Shown here one piece after another: positions 1-9,209 of a stretch of 64,000 nucleotides of DNA; position 1 is the stretch's first letter; the number at the start of each line of letters is the position of its first letter. The translations under genes were made by a program, and so were the position numbers. The notes beneath the pieces were generated by a model that was not told the origin of the DNA, ran no database searches, and worked only from the letters and a program-made list of their open reading frames with translations. The DNA is taken from the NCBI RefSeq assembly GCF_023634655.1, contig NZ_JAMKMS010000003.1, positions 1 to 64,000 of the forward strand. The letters run 5' to 3'. Source of the stretch: Vibrio methylphosphonaticus. GTDB lineage: Bacteria; Pseudomonadota; Gammaproteobacteria; Enterobacterales; Vibrionaceae.

Positions 1-495
1 TAACTCCCAAATCAACTCCTATCGATAACCCCACACTAAAGCATGTTAAATTATGATTACTTTAATCACTTTTTTCGCTACTGACAATTAAGTAACGATA
101 AATAATTGTTTCATCCTTAAAACTCGACTTATCATATTCACAAGTAGCAATTAATATAATCAGCTCAAGACAAATGTTCTTGAATGCAAAGGTTGCATCC
201 AACTATCACGGAAGAGTCACAACTAATCAGTATATTTAAACTGGAGCTACATAATGGACATTGTTCATACTTTAATTCAAAGCTCACCATTTATAGCCTT
301 ATTTTTGACTCTATCATTAGGCTATTTGATAGTCATTCCACCCTAGCCATACCAACCTCTCCATGATAGAACAGACGTTTATATGATGACTCAATCGTCT
401 CACCATGCTGACTAAGTGCATTCCACAGAGAAATTCCTTCCGTTATTACATCGAAAAAACAATATGATCAGGTGCTAAGTTCATTATTCCTCTGT

Positions 496-533
496 GTAAA
501 CATCCACAAATGTAGTAAACATCCACAAATGTA
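496..533. repeat. Tandem duplication, 19 bp x 2
   Basis: Two perfect head-to-tail copies of a 19-bp unit (GTAAACATCCACAAATGTA) at 496-514 and 515-533. No function is apparent. A recent slippage duplication in non-coding DNA is the simplest reading. Confidence 0.9.
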
Positions 534-773
534 CTCGTATTCACCCTAAGTTCGACACACTGATTATATAACTTGGACGCCCTACCGCACTCAACGGTGG
601 TCCACTCATATTGGCCAGTCATTACAAAAAGGGTTAGCCCTACCACGTTATACGAAACAGCAATGTGCAATAATCGATAAGTCATTGTTTTCGGGATTGA
701 TACTTTGAACACAAGATCTTTAAACCATTGCCGTAAGGGAGTGTGGAGAACGATGACGCCAACTACCTGACCA

Positions 774-806
774 ATGCAAGAACGATGCAAGAACGACGCA
801 AGAAAG
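774..806. repeat. Tandem repeat, 11 bp x 3
   Basis: Two identical units ATGCAAGAACG (774-784, 785-795) followed by a degenerate third (ACGCAAGAAAG, 796-806) and the start of a fourth. It lies in non-coding DNA. Confidence 0.85.
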
Positions 807-930
807 ATGCTCTTCCATTAATAATAATTTCGACTAGTACCTAAGGCCGGCATGAGCAAACCCGTTGAGTCCTCTTTAGCATGCACAAGAAATTGAACCT
901 CCCTTCTGTCCTTCTGTTTATGACCGGCAT

Positions 931-961
931 AAAAAAAGCTGCTTGGAAAACCAAGCAGCTT
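931..961 (-). terminator. Rho-independent terminator of the esterase-like gene
   Basis: Perfect 11-bp stem (AAGCTGCTTGG with CCAAGCAGCTT) around an AAAA loop. The A-run at 931-937 becomes a U-run on the minus strand. It lies about 30 bp beyond the stop codon of the minus-strand esterase-fold gene, so it probably ends that transcription unit. Confidence 0.9.
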
Positions 962-991
962 AAGCTAATGACATCATTTTATCGATTTACA

Positions 992-3007
992 CTAGTCAAT
1001 GAGGTAATGGGCCAGTACTCCCTCGCTTTCCAAACCTTTAAGACGGCCGTTTACCAATACAGGGTCAATGCCAGATTGAGTAACTAAATCCCAATCATAA
1101 ACTGGCATATCCGCTGTTGCGCCGTCAATTACCCATACGTTATCAGTCCCTATTTCGTACTGTTCTCGTTCAAATAGGGATGGACTGAACCAAGCTCGAG
1201 ACAGTTTATTCATCAAGGCTAGATCTTGGTCTGACACACTAAATTCAGACCCATCCGAACGAAAAGCTTTATTGAAAACAAAGGGTAATTCAGCACCATT
1301 ACATGGTGTTCCAAATGAGCAGCTCAATGACTTAATCACCTGAATAATATCCGTTTCTTTCTCGTTTAAAAGGTTACCTTTGACCACCGAATTAAAGCTA
1401 GAACGATAGCTAAACTCATACATAATGACTGGCGCTTGTGTGCTAGCGTTCTCTCCAGCTTTCATCCGTGTCGGACCTGAATACAACATATCACTTGTCA
1501 TTTGGTTAAATTGTTTCATGTTCGAGTACGCACCATTCAGTTCTTTTTCTGACTTCTTAGTGAAATCCTCGTAACTAAGTAATTGTTTGTTCTGATCGGC
1601 GTTGTTCAATCCATAGAACAGTTGTGTCACTGCTTCGTAAGCGGTATCGGGCAGTAAATCAATAATGTCTCCCAGTTCGAGCTGAGCGTTAACATCACCC
1701 GCTTCAATGCTCAATAATTTCTCACTGAGTTGATTTTTATGGACATCATCCATCAGCCAAGTTGCAATCATCTCAGGAATAGCTTCTGGTTCAGATTCTG
1801 AAATCAACTTAGGGTCAGAATCCATAATCAGCTCTACCACCATTGGGATTAAGAACGTGATATCTGCAATTGAACCAACCGTTCTTGAGTCGTTCGAATT
1901 AAACCCTATTACAGTCGGTACCGAAAGCTCAGTAGTAAACGGCTGTGCTTTGACGTGGTACCCTTCAATGTCCGTTCCAATCAGCTTGCTTCTATACTCG
2001 ATATAAGGCGAGAACGGCATCATCGTTGCCATTGGCGTATTATCTGAACTCAATGGATTGATGCTTTGGGTTACCCAACTCACTAACTTGCTCGTCGGTT
2101 TAGATAACTCAGCTTGTCTATCCAGTATCTCAGTCAATGATAGATCTAATAAGTCTTCTACTTTATTAAGGCTTTCCGCGCTTTTACTGCCACGGAATTC
2201 GAATCCATACGGATTACTTTGCATGATTGCCTGTTGGAAATAAGAACCTGCAACGAACTCTTCACTATCTTGTTGTTGAAGGATACCAACAGACATCGCG
2301 CCAGCCCCTTGTCCCATTAGCGTTACTCTTGTTGAGTCACCACCAAATTGCTCTATATTCTCATTTACCCATTGGAGTGCCCGCTTTTGATCCCCGATAC
2401 CGAAGTTGCCCCCTGTTTCTTCGCTTGTGTATGTACTGCCTAAAAGCCCTAGACGATAGTTAAAAGTAACAGCAATAAAAGGATTACCATCTAGTTGACC
2501 TTGAGCGACGATATTATCGGCGTGTAAATTTGCATCAGAACCCGAGCCTTGTTCAAAGTCGCCGCCGTGAATAAACACATAAACAGGAACTTTATCCCCA
2601 TCTTCAAGGTCGCTAGGTCGCCAAACATTTAAATTTAAGCAGTCTTCTCCCTGTGTTTTTTCTGTGAGCACTAGCTGCGGGCATACCAAACCAAACTCAG
2701 TCGCGTAACCATCTTCTAAGGTGACCAACTCACTGTGTTTAAATCGAGCCGCTGTCGCATACGGCACACCTTTGAAGCTTTCAATTCTCACTTTTTTCTG
2801 AGCGCCATCTGTATCATAAACCACAACAGATTCGCTATTCGCGACCAGTTTTGCGCTACCAATTTCAGTTTCAATTGGATAGCTCAACCCAGGTTCAACT
2901 GGCTTGGGTGTAGAGGGTTTACTACTTGATGTGGTATCGCTACCTCCACACGCCACTAGCGTCAATGGAATGGCAAGAGACAAAATTGTTCGAATAGCCT
3001 TACTCAT
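992..3007 (-). CDS. Carboxylesterase type B-fold lipoprotein, probably catalytically dead
   Basis: 671 aa. The N-terminus has a lipoprotein signal (hydrophobic segment, then LVAC with Cys20). The body follows the type-B carboxylesterase/cholinesterase family in order: FKGVPYA, EDCLNLNVW, FIHGGDF (oxyanion hole), FNYRLGLLG, NFGIGDQKRALQWV. At the nucleophile elbow, where the family has GESAGG, this protein reads GQGAG, so the catalytic Ser position is Gly234. At the usual HGxELPFVF motif it reads CNGAELPFVF, so the catalytic His position is Asn570. The fold is clear, but hydrolase activity by the normal triad is not expected. Possible roles are binding or adhesion, as with non-enzymatic cholinesterase-like proteins; this is inference. 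It is last in a minus-strand set of four envelope genes, 213 bp behind the barrel gene. Confidence 0.85.
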   Translation of the reverse strand: MSKAIRTILSLAIPLTLVACGGSDTTSSSKPSTPKPVEPGLSYPIETEIGSAKLVANSESVVVYDTDGAQKKVRIESFKGVPYATAARFKHSELVTLEDGYATEFGLVCPQLVLTEKTQGEDCLNLNVWRPSDLEDGDKVPVYVFIHGGDFEQGSGSDANLHADNIVAQGQLDGNPFIAVTFNYRLGLLGSTYTSEETGGNFGIGDQKRALQWVNENIEQFGGDSTRVTLMGQGAGAMSVGILQQQDSEEFVAGSYFQQAIMQSNPYGFEFRGSKSAESLNKVEDLLDLSLTEILDRQAELSKPTSKLVSWVTQSINPLSSDNTPMATMMPFSPYIEYRSKLIGTDIEGYHVKAQPFTTELSVPTVIGFNSNDSRTVGSIADITFLIPMVVELIMDSDPKLISESEPEAIPEMIATWLMDDVHKNQLSEKLLSIEAGDVNAQLELGDIIDLLPDTAYEAVTQLFYGLNNADQNKQLLSYEDFTKKSEKELNGAYSNMKQFNQMTSDMLYSGPTRMKAGENASTQAPVIMYEFSYRSSFNSVVKGNLLNEKETDIIQVIKSLSCSFGTPCNGAELPFVFNKAFRSDGSEFSVSDQDLALMNKLSRAWFSPSLFEREQYEIGTDNVWVIDGATADMPVYDWDLVTQSGIDPVLVNGRLKGLESEGVLAHYLID

Positions 3008-3220
3008 AAATTACCTTACTTTATTATATTGAGACGCACAAAGAGCTTCTATGACTTGCTCTGTGTTGTTGATGCGCTCATTTTATAATCAGCTTGGTTT
3101 TCGAGTTAATCGCATATGATGGATCACATCATCACGTTAGAACCCGATGTGAACCCATTGAATAGAAGCGGTGCGTATGCCCAACCAATGTATTCCCAAC
3201 CAATGTCACTTGGAAAAGTG

Positions 3221-4435
3221 TTAAAAACCGGTCCCAACTTGAAAATACCCGGTTGCTTGATCTTCGCTATATGCCACATCAACCCCAACATGTATCCCAT
3301 ATCGCCTTGCTATTTGGTAACGAAACCCAAGACCATAGGCTGATACAGAGTCGCTAAATAGCTCTTTATGTTCGGAAGCGGAAGAGCCTACGCCGTAAAA
3401 CGCATTGATCGTCCAACGATGATTCAAGTGCCACATAGTTTGTACCTGCAACGTACTCACTTCGTTACCTTGGTATTTATAGGCCGCCACCCCACGCATA
3501 TCGATATACGGCTGTGATAGTGGGGGCAAATAATGCTCTTGTGTATGGAGCGAGGTATAAGAGCCAGCAAATGCGAGCGTCAACTTCTCACTGACCGGAA
3601 CATATTGGAACGCGTCAACTTCAAACGTCGAAAAATCAAAATCACTGCCTATGAGCTCGTCGTAAATCAAATATTCAGCTTTAACAGATGAACCCGACGT
3701 TGGAAAAAATAGATTATTTCTAGTGTCATATTCCGCAACAATACCCACTCCTGACAAGCTGCTATCCAGACTATTATCGATAGTCGGCAATTGCCATTCA
3801 TCGCCACTAAGCGACAGATCTATCGATTTAATAGCCGTGCTAAAACTGGAATACGTTTGTGATACACCAAGGAATAAATCACTATCTGGAATCCTAAACT
3901 CAACTTGGTGCTTCATTAGAAACCCTTCACTTTCCGTCGCGATTCCAAGTGAACCAGACAGTGGTGAATTCGTTGGTAACGTTAAATCAAAGCGTTTGTA
4001 GACATCGATATTCGCTCGCCCATACCCTGCGCCGCCCAAATAACGAATCGAATCATTGTTCCAAGTGTGTCGGTGCCCCACTACGGCCATCCATGTACCA
4101 TTATCCGTATACGCCCCTCCCGCAACCGTAATTGAAGGTGCCAGCAACTGCGCATCACCTGCAGTTGCAGTCAGCGCCTGTTGTTTTCGTGCTTTTTGTT
4201 CTTCTTCAGACTCATGTAAGAACATGCCAAGAACACCCCCTCCTACCCCTACGGCGGGTTCGGTTATCACGATCGGTATCGGTAAAAAACCGTAAGCGTT
4301 ATTAGCCAAGTACTCTCCCATATCGAGATGACCATCTTGTGGGTCGATGACCGCAAATACAGCATTACTGCCTAACAGTAGTGATGATATAAAGATTAAC
4401 GCCGCAGGAATTCGTTTCAAATTTGTAAAAATCAT
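3221..4435 (-). CDS. Outer-membrane beta-barrel protein, surface-antigen (D15/Bac_surface_Ag) type
   Basis: 404 aa with a signal peptide (hydrophobic residues 8-27, cleavage near VFA). A glycine-rich start of a barrel follows (EPAVGVGGGVLGMF), then alternating beta strands typical of the bacterial surface antigen domain (for example GIVAEYDTRNNLFFPTSGSSVKAEYL, the DTRDxxxxPxxG signature of this family) and a C-terminal aromatic residue (QVGTGF). No POTRA domain is visible. It lies 107 bp behind the patatin gene on the same strand. Patatin and D15 barrels occur fused in type Vd autotransporters (PlpD), so the pair may act together, but here the patatin is a lipoprotein. The substrate is unknown. 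Confidence 0.75.
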   Translation of the reverse strand: MIFTNLKRIPAALIFISSLLLGSNAVFAVIDPQDGHLDMGEYLANNAYGFLPIPIVITEPAVGVGGGVLGMFLHESEEEQKARKQQALTATAGDAQLLAPSITVAGGAYTDNGTWMAVVGHRHTWNNDSIRYLGGAGYGRANIDVYKRFDLTLPTNSPLSGSLGIATESEGFLMKHQVEFRIPDSDLFLGVSQTYSSFSTAIKSIDLSLSGDEWQLPTIDNSLDSSLSGVGIVAEYDTRNNLFFPTSGSSVKAEYLIYDELIGSDFDFSTFEVDAFQYVPVSEKLTLAFAGSYTSLHTQEHYLPPLSQPYIDMRGVAAYKYQGNEVSTLQVQTMWHLNHRWTINAFYGVGSSASEHKELFSDSVSAYGLGFRYQIARRYGIHVGVDVAYSEDQATGYFQVGTGF

Positions 4436-4542
4436 ATCTTAGTCACAAAAAAAGACCCGACTAATACTGCTCAAGCTATTTTTGCTAAGTATTAATCGAG
4501 CCAAAGTTAATTTAACATTTACGTGTTACTAATAGCTTGTAA

Positions 4543-5715
4543 TTACGGTGCTTCCGCTACCCAAAGCTGTTGCCCTTGAGCTTTTCGATAACCATAATTA
4601 TAAAGGTTGTTCATATAGTCTTTATCAAACATATTCTTAGATTTCTTATGCGCTTTAAAAGACGTGTCGACATACGTAAAACCAATGTCATAACCATTTT
4701 TCTCACTCATATACAACATGCGATACATATCGCCTCGCGTTTGCTGTAACGTTAAGTTAGAAATACTTCTTGTTAATAAATCAACACCTTTATCTTTAAC
4801 TCGTGTATAGCCCGGCTCTAACGTACCATTTCTGATAACGTGTACCATTGGGGGTTCCTGTAAGCCCATTGACTCGCTAATCTGCCCATAATCAAAGTTG
4901 GATGGGTCAAAAAACATTTGGAACGTCAGTCCTCCATCAACGTGAAGCTCCTCTAATGTTTCCCCTTCATATTCAACATTAATAAATTGGGGAGGGAAAA
5001 CACCCGGAATTGAAGCACTCGCCGCCAATATTTGATGGATCAATCGTTGTTTATTAGGCAATTCGCTTGCGGCTATTTCGCCGATATTCCAAGTTATTTG
5101 CTTACCCGAATCAAAATGCGTGGTACCGATAAAGAGCCGTTTACCCAATCGATGCTGCTCTGCAATTCTATCTATCATTTCATAATCATAGGTATTTTCC
5201 ATCAGCTCTAGCAGACTTTTCCCATTAGTAAATGCATCTTTAAATATTGTGTTTAGGAAATTTTTTTTACCCAATACCTCCCGGTCATCCAAGCTCAACA
5301 TCACGTCTTTAAGTTTGTGAATGTCTTCACCACCGGTAAAGACAAATGGTGCTATCAGCGCCCCAGCGCTCACCCCAGTAATTAACGTATACTCAGGAAG
5401 TTCACCGGCATCATAAAGACCATTAATGACTCCTGCACCAAATGCTCCGTTCGCGCCGCCTCCCGACAGCGCTAGAATATTAAGCCTATCGCCGGGCACC
5501 ATCAATGATGTCGGTGTATACGAGCTTTTTAGTAAAAAATCAGGCTGTTCATGACCCCAGAATCGATACGGCTCGCTGCCTTTAAAAACTTCAGAATGCT
5601 GGATATTTACTTGTTTATAGTTTTCTTGATTAACTCGGTTATCAAGTGCATGTTTAGACGAACACGCACTCAAAACCAACACCATAACAATGATGGAGTA
5701 ACATTTATTTTTCAT
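4543..5715 (-). CDS. Patatin-like phospholipase lipoprotein
   Basis: 390 aa. Lipoprotein signal with lipobox LSAC (Cys18). The patatin domain spans roughly residues 75-290: oxyanion loop SGGGANGAFGAG (about 84-95), nucleophile elbow GVSAG with Ser116, and the acid in HVDGG (Asp260). Both members of the Ser-Asp dyad are present, so acyl-hydrolase activity on phospholipids or other lipids is expected. Being a lipoprotein, it should sit in the outer or inner membrane facing the periplasm or surface. It lies 33 bp behind the 532-aa outer-membrane protein gene and 107 bp ahead of the D15 barrel gene, which suggests an operon. Confidence 0.88.
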   Translation of the reverse strand: MKNKCYSIIVMVLVLSACSSKHALDNRVNQENYKQVNIQHSEVFKGSEPYRFWGHEQPDFLLKSSYTPTSLMVPGDRLNILALSGGGANGAFGAGVINGLYDAGELPEYTLITGVSAGALIAPFVFTGGEDIHKLKDVMLSLDDREVLGKKNFLNTIFKDAFTNGKSLLELMENTYDYEMIDRIAEQHRLGKRLFIGTTHFDSGKQITWNIGEIAASELPNKQRLIHQILAASASIPGVFPPQFINVEYEGETLEELHVDGGLTFQMFFDPSNFDYGQISESMGLQEPPMVHVIRNGTLEPGYTRVKDKGVDLLTRSISNLTLQQTRGDMYRMLYMSEKNGYDIGFTYVDTSFKAHKKSKNMFDKDYMNNLYNYGYRKAQGQQLWVAEAP

Positions 5716-5748
5716 TATTTCCGACTCTATAGTAAACGTTATTCCAAA

Positions 5749-7347
5749 TTAAAAATGATAGCCAAGATTAATCGTAAATGAATTTCTGGTTTCGCCCTTA
5801 TTATATAGAAACGTCATATTATAATGTTTACCAATCTGCTTATTGACACCAACTAAATAGGCCCATTTTTCTAGATTCACACCTACATCATATTCAAAGC
5901 TCGAATCTAACCCAAGCGCAGGTGCTAAATCCCCAGTCATTCTTGGTTTAAGAGCCTGGTATTCTGCACCGACAAATATCTGAGCACGATAATCAGCTAA
6001 CTGATAACCCAACATAGGCTGCACGGTTACAATGCCATCGCCCCAATCGGCAGTAGAACCTTTTAATCGAGTCATCGAATAAGTGCTGGTTACTGAGCCA
6101 AAAAACTGTTTATAACCCATCGATAATGTTGTACCCACTCCCAACAAATCATACTGCAGTTTAACGGGAACACTAAAGTCATAAGGCCCTATTGGACCAA
6201 TCACCGGTAGATCGAACTGCTGCGTCTGTGCGTCGACCATTGCTTCAACATCTATCTGCCCAACATAACCAAATACGTTCCAAAAAGGTAGAATGTTGAC
6301 ATCGCCACGTACCGTATACGCTTCTGCCACAACATGCGCGACCGTGTTTTCTGGGTTAACTACCCCTTCCAGAGGAACGCCACCAATAGTAAAATCCGTA
6401 AAGTTAAAGTCCATCTCTTGACGACGATATGATGCTGAGATCCCAAAAGGCAGCGGAACATCAATACCTTGCTTCCTAACCATATCAGCCATAAGTGGGA
6501 AGGTTCGGTCTAGATCGACGTACTCTTCACGCATTCTAGGATCGGAAACAACCGAAAGTAATGACTCATCTTGTACCACCGCGCCAAGTTGGTCGTCGTA
6601 ATACACCACAGGTGTCATTTCAATTTCAAGTTCTAATGCTTTTTTCTTCTTTTCACCTTTCGCCGTAATTAATTTCTTATTTACAACTACGCGACCATTA
6701 GGCAAATTATCAAAGAACGTAATTTGTTTATAAGTGTCTATCGAATAATCATCCTGTTTGAATGGATTGTTGTTGGTGATAATTAAAGATACTGGCTGGC
6801 CTTCAGAAATAAGTACTTTACCGCGCATAAAGCGAAAGTATGCGATATCTTGAGGCAACGTGTACTTTGAGTAATCAAATTCGATTTCTAGATCGCCATT
6901 TTCTAATTCTGTGACCACTACCGATTGTTTGTCATACATTTCAGCATATTGTCTAAGTTTGTATTCCGATTTCGTCATCTTTTCGATACTATCGATCAGG
7001 TTAGTACTTTCGTCGACTTTTGTGGGATCATACTTAATCCTAAGATCAATATTTCCTTTATTATCGGTCGTCTGAACGAGATAAACTTCCGATTCTTGAG
7101 TTTCGCCATCTAATGTTTCTTTCTTTCTAGCATGTTCAACAACATGATCACCTTGAAGCATTGAACTTATTGCCAATTTTGGTAAATATTTAGGAACACC
7201 GTAATGCTCCATATTTACAGGCTGATTTGCTTCGATATAGTTTTCGTTTTTCAGTTCTATATCGTTTTGTGCATAGCCAAACGTGCTTACAGCAAATGGT
7301 AATAGGACTGAGATAGTTTTAAGAGATAGTTTTTTTAGCTTGAGCAT
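5749..7347 (-). CDS. Predicted outer-membrane beta-barrel protein of unknown function
   Basis: 532 aa with a signal peptide (Lys-rich start, hydrophobic core, cleavage near GYA-Q). The family was not recognised. Residues about 25-300 are polar and Lys/Glu-rich, and include a stretch reminiscent of a soluble periplasmic domain. From about residue 300 on, sequence alternates in short amphipathic strands (for example DFNFTDFTIGGVPLEG, VDVEAMVDAQ-type runs) and ends in FTINLGYHF, the aromatic C-terminal pattern of Omp85-assembled barrels. It is the first gene of the minus-strand envelope cluster and is divergent from a LysR regulator, which probably controls it. Function unknown; export of, or response to, lipids handled by the patatin neighbour is one guess. 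Confidence 0.65.
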   Translation of the reverse strand: MLKLKKLSLKTISVLLPFAVSTFGYAQNDIELKNENYIEANQPVNMEHYGVPKYLPKLAISSMLQGDHVVEHARKKETLDGETQESEVYLVQTTDNKGNIDLRIKYDPTKVDESTNLIDSIEKMTKSEYKLRQYAEMYDKQSVVVTELENGDLEIEFDYSKYTLPQDIAYFRFMRGKVLISEGQPVSLIITNNNPFKQDDYSIDTYKQITFFDNLPNGRVVVNKKLITAKGEKKKKALELEIEMTPVVYYDDQLGAVVQDESLLSVVSDPRMREEYVDLDRTFPLMADMVRKQGIDVPLPFGISASYRRQEMDFNFTDFTIGGVPLEGVVNPENTVAHVVAEAYTVRGDVNILPFWNVFGYVGQIDVEAMVDAQTQQFDLPVIGPIGPYDFSVPVKLQYDLLGVGTTLSMGYKQFFGSVTSTYSMTRLKGSTADWGDGIVTVQPMLGYQLADYRAQIFVGAEYQALKPRMTGDLAPALGLDSSFEYDVGVNLEKWAYLVGVNKQIGKHYNMTFLYNKGETRNSFTINLGYHF

Positions 7348-7665
7348 TGCAAATAACCAATTAAGGTGGCACCAAATCTATGGACATTCACCATTATTCA
7401 TTAAGCGTGCGCGACTCCTTGTTGCCGCGTAATTAGTGGAGACAATAGAACCCAAAGCACAAAAAGAAAGTAAAAGCGAAAGTGCAAAAGTTGGCGTCCT
7501 CGTCTCAACGAGGTGAAATATTAACCAACATTTAAAAAACTACTTAATCGTATTTGAAGGATAGAACCCTCACCTCTATAATCTAGTATTCAATCATTGA
7601 CCGTGTAACACAGTCTTTGAGGCGAGTAGCTCTTGAGCTGAACATAAACAGACATAAGAAGAATT
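7348..7665. promoter_or_regulatory. Divergent promoter region between the envelope cluster and the LysR gene
   Basis: 318 bp without a gene. It must hold the promoters of the minus-strand outer-membrane protein operon and the plus-strand LysR gene. A perfect inverted repeat CCTCGT-CTCA-ACGAGG is at 7498-7513. A purine-rich track precedes it (7468-7490). LysR proteins commonly bind such divergent regions, but no T-N11-A operator was assigned with confidence. Confidence 0.45.
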
Positions 7666-8583
7666 ATGAACTTTAGTATTGAACAACTTCAAAGTTTTGT
7701 AGCGGTCTACGAACATGGTTCATTTAGTAAAGCGGCGCAATCTTTGGATAAACACAGAACAACCGTTGGCCAGGTCGTCAGCAACCTAGAGGATGAATTG
7801 GCTGTTGAGTTGTTTGAGCGAATGGGTAGAACAGCGCAACCAACAGAAGATGCTGTCCTCTTGTATCGCTATGCAAAACTCGTTATCGAACAAGCACGGT
7901 CGTTTGATAAAATTGCACTCAGTTTATCTTTTGGAGAGTTAGAATCCATCACTGTCGCATACAACAGCTTCATACCGCCTGGGGCGCTAAGTTGTGTCAG
8001 ACAAAAGCTCCTAGAATTGCATCCTTCTATGAAGGTCAATTTCATCGTAAGAAATCGCGAAGAGATTCGGGAAGGCATTCAGGACGATTCAATTCACTTT
8101 GGTATCGTCAATATTGATGACCGAAAGTTGGTGACCAGCATCGAGTCCACACTTGTAAACAACGTTACCTTTGGGGTTTACGTATCTAAAGATAACGACA
8201 TGCTCCAGCTACCATTAGAACAGAGGTGGCACGCACTTAAATCGCAGAAACAGATTGTGCTCAAGGGTCTATTGGATGACCAAATGGATGATAAGATTAT
8301 CATCTCGTCCGATTACGAGATTGTCGACCAGATTACATTAGGGATACAACTTGTAGAAGATAATGTCGGATGGACCCTGTTACCTCGCCTCGTGACTTAT
8401 ACGGACTTTCACCAACATAACCTTGTCGAATTAGAAATCAGCACGGTGCGTGAAAACTTCAAAGTACCGATGGCCGTTTGGTCTCCACATGCTAAACACC
8501 TTCGCAGCCTTCATTCTGAAATCGTTGGCTCACTCATCTCATATGTTGAACGCGTCAATAGAGAAGCCGGTTCAAAGTACTAA
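7666..8583 (+). CDS. LysR-family transcriptional regulator
   Basis: 305 aa, the usual LysR length. The N-terminal winged helix is clear: FSIEQLQSFVAVYEHGSFSK then AAQSLDKHRTTVGQVVSNLEDELAVELFER (residues 1-60). A periplasmic-binding-like effector domain runs from about residue 90 to 295. It is divergent from the four-gene envelope cluster, which is its likely target by the usual LysR arrangement. The effector cannot be told from sequence. The stop codon lies inside a hairpin (8565-8590). Confidence 0.92.
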   Translation: MNFSIEQLQSFVAVYEHGSFSKAAQSLDKHRTTVGQVVSNLEDELAVELFERMGRTAQPTEDAVLLYRYAKLVIEQARSFDKIALSLSFGELESITVAYNSFIPPGALSCVRQKLLELHPSMKVNFIVRNREEIREGIQDDSIHFGIVNIDDRKLVTSIESTLVNNVTFGVYVSKDNDMLQLPLEQRWHALKSQKQIVLKGLLDDQMDDKIIISSDYEIVDQITLGIQLVEDNVGWTLLPRLVTYTDFHQHNLVELEISTVRENFKVPMAVWSPHAKHLRSLHSEIVGSLISYVERVNREAGSKY

Positions 8584-8619
8584 ACCGGCTCCACATCACC
8601 CTCGTTTAATACGCGAGGG
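8565..8619 (+). terminator. Two adjacent hairpins at the end of the LysR gene
   Basis: AGCCGGTT (8565-8572) pairs with AACCGGCT (8583-8590) across the stop codon. A second stem CCCTCG/CGAGGG follows (8599-8619). Neither has a clear U-run, so termination is possible but not certain. Confidence 0.45.
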
Positions 8620-8710
8620 GCTCGTCCTTCAAACCCGATTAACGAAAAACCATTCAAGTCGCTATTATCCTGGACAACACGTCAACATGACATACCTCAA
8701 AGGATAACCT

Positions 8711-9145
8711 ATGAAAACACTACTTGTCCCAGCACTACTCGTTGCAGTTTCTACAACCGCATTCGCACAGCCTCACAACAGCCCCAAAACAAACTTAGAT
8801 ATAATTAACCAAGATATGAGCCATTTAGAACAAGTTGACAGTAACGTTGATATGTATATTGTCACTCAAGAAACCCCTAATTTTCAATATGTATCTTATA
8901 TCGGAACACTCGAGCAAGATTTTAAAGAACGATATATCACCAGTAAGCAAGCTAAAGAGATGGAATTAGAAAAAGTTAAAAAATTCCATGTCTACAGTGC
9001 GATCAATGCGAATCAACTGACTAAAAATATTACACAACATATTCAGCGAGATGCGCCCAAGTATTTCTCGGTTGATTTCTATCAGAACGTTGTCGGTAAT
9101 TCCGATATGGTTGAGTATGTCGCCAGAGTCATCGAGTACAAATAA
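8711..9145 (+). CDS. Small exported protein of unknown function
   Basis: 144 aa. Signal peptide MKTLLVPALLVAVSTTAFA with cleavage before QPHNS. The ATG follows AAAGGATA, a good ribosome binding site. The mature part (about 125 aa) is mixed alpha/beta with no Cys; a segment VDMYIVTQETPNFQYVSYIGTLEQ and a charged KQAKEMELEKVKKFHVYSAI helix are the most distinctive parts. No family was recognised. It sits alone between the LysR gene and a hairpin at 9152-9180, so it is probably its own unit. Confidence 0.65.
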   Translation: MKTLLVPALLVAVSTTAFAQPHNSPKTNLDIINQDMSHLEQVDSNVDMYIVTQETPNFQYVSYIGTLEQDFKERYITSKQAKEMELEKVKKFHVYSAINANQLTKNITQHIQRDAPKYFSVDFYQNVVGNSDMVEYVARVIEYK

Positions 9146-9151
9146 TCAATC

Positions 9152-9180
9152 ACCAGCCTTATTTATTAGATAAGGCTGGT
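9152..9180 (+). terminator. Hairpin after the exported protein gene
   Basis: Perfect 11-bp stem ACCAGCCTTAT/ATAAGGCTGGT around a 7-nt loop, immediately after the stop codon. There is no U-run, so it may be an imperfect terminator or an mRNA-stabilising structure. Confidence 0.6.
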
Positions 9181-9209
9181 CATCACTAACATAATTGCCT
9201 GGCACTTAT

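Larger units (their letters stand above)
1..930. other. Stretch without a convincing gene
   Basis: No reading frame here resembles a known protein. The longest (446-790 minus, 114 codons; 184-366 plus, 60 codons) lack a good ribosome binding site or recognisable motif, and their composition looks like translated non-coding DNA. The stretch does hold two short tandem duplications (496-533 and 774-806), described separately, and ends at the terminator of the downstream minus-strand esterase gene. It may be decayed gene sequence or long intergenic DNA. Confidence 0.5.

Noticed and set aside
446..790. 114-codon minus-strand frame in the first kilobase
   Set aside because: No ribosome binding site, no recognisable motif, and it runs across the tandem 19-bp duplication; composition looks like translated non-coding DNA.
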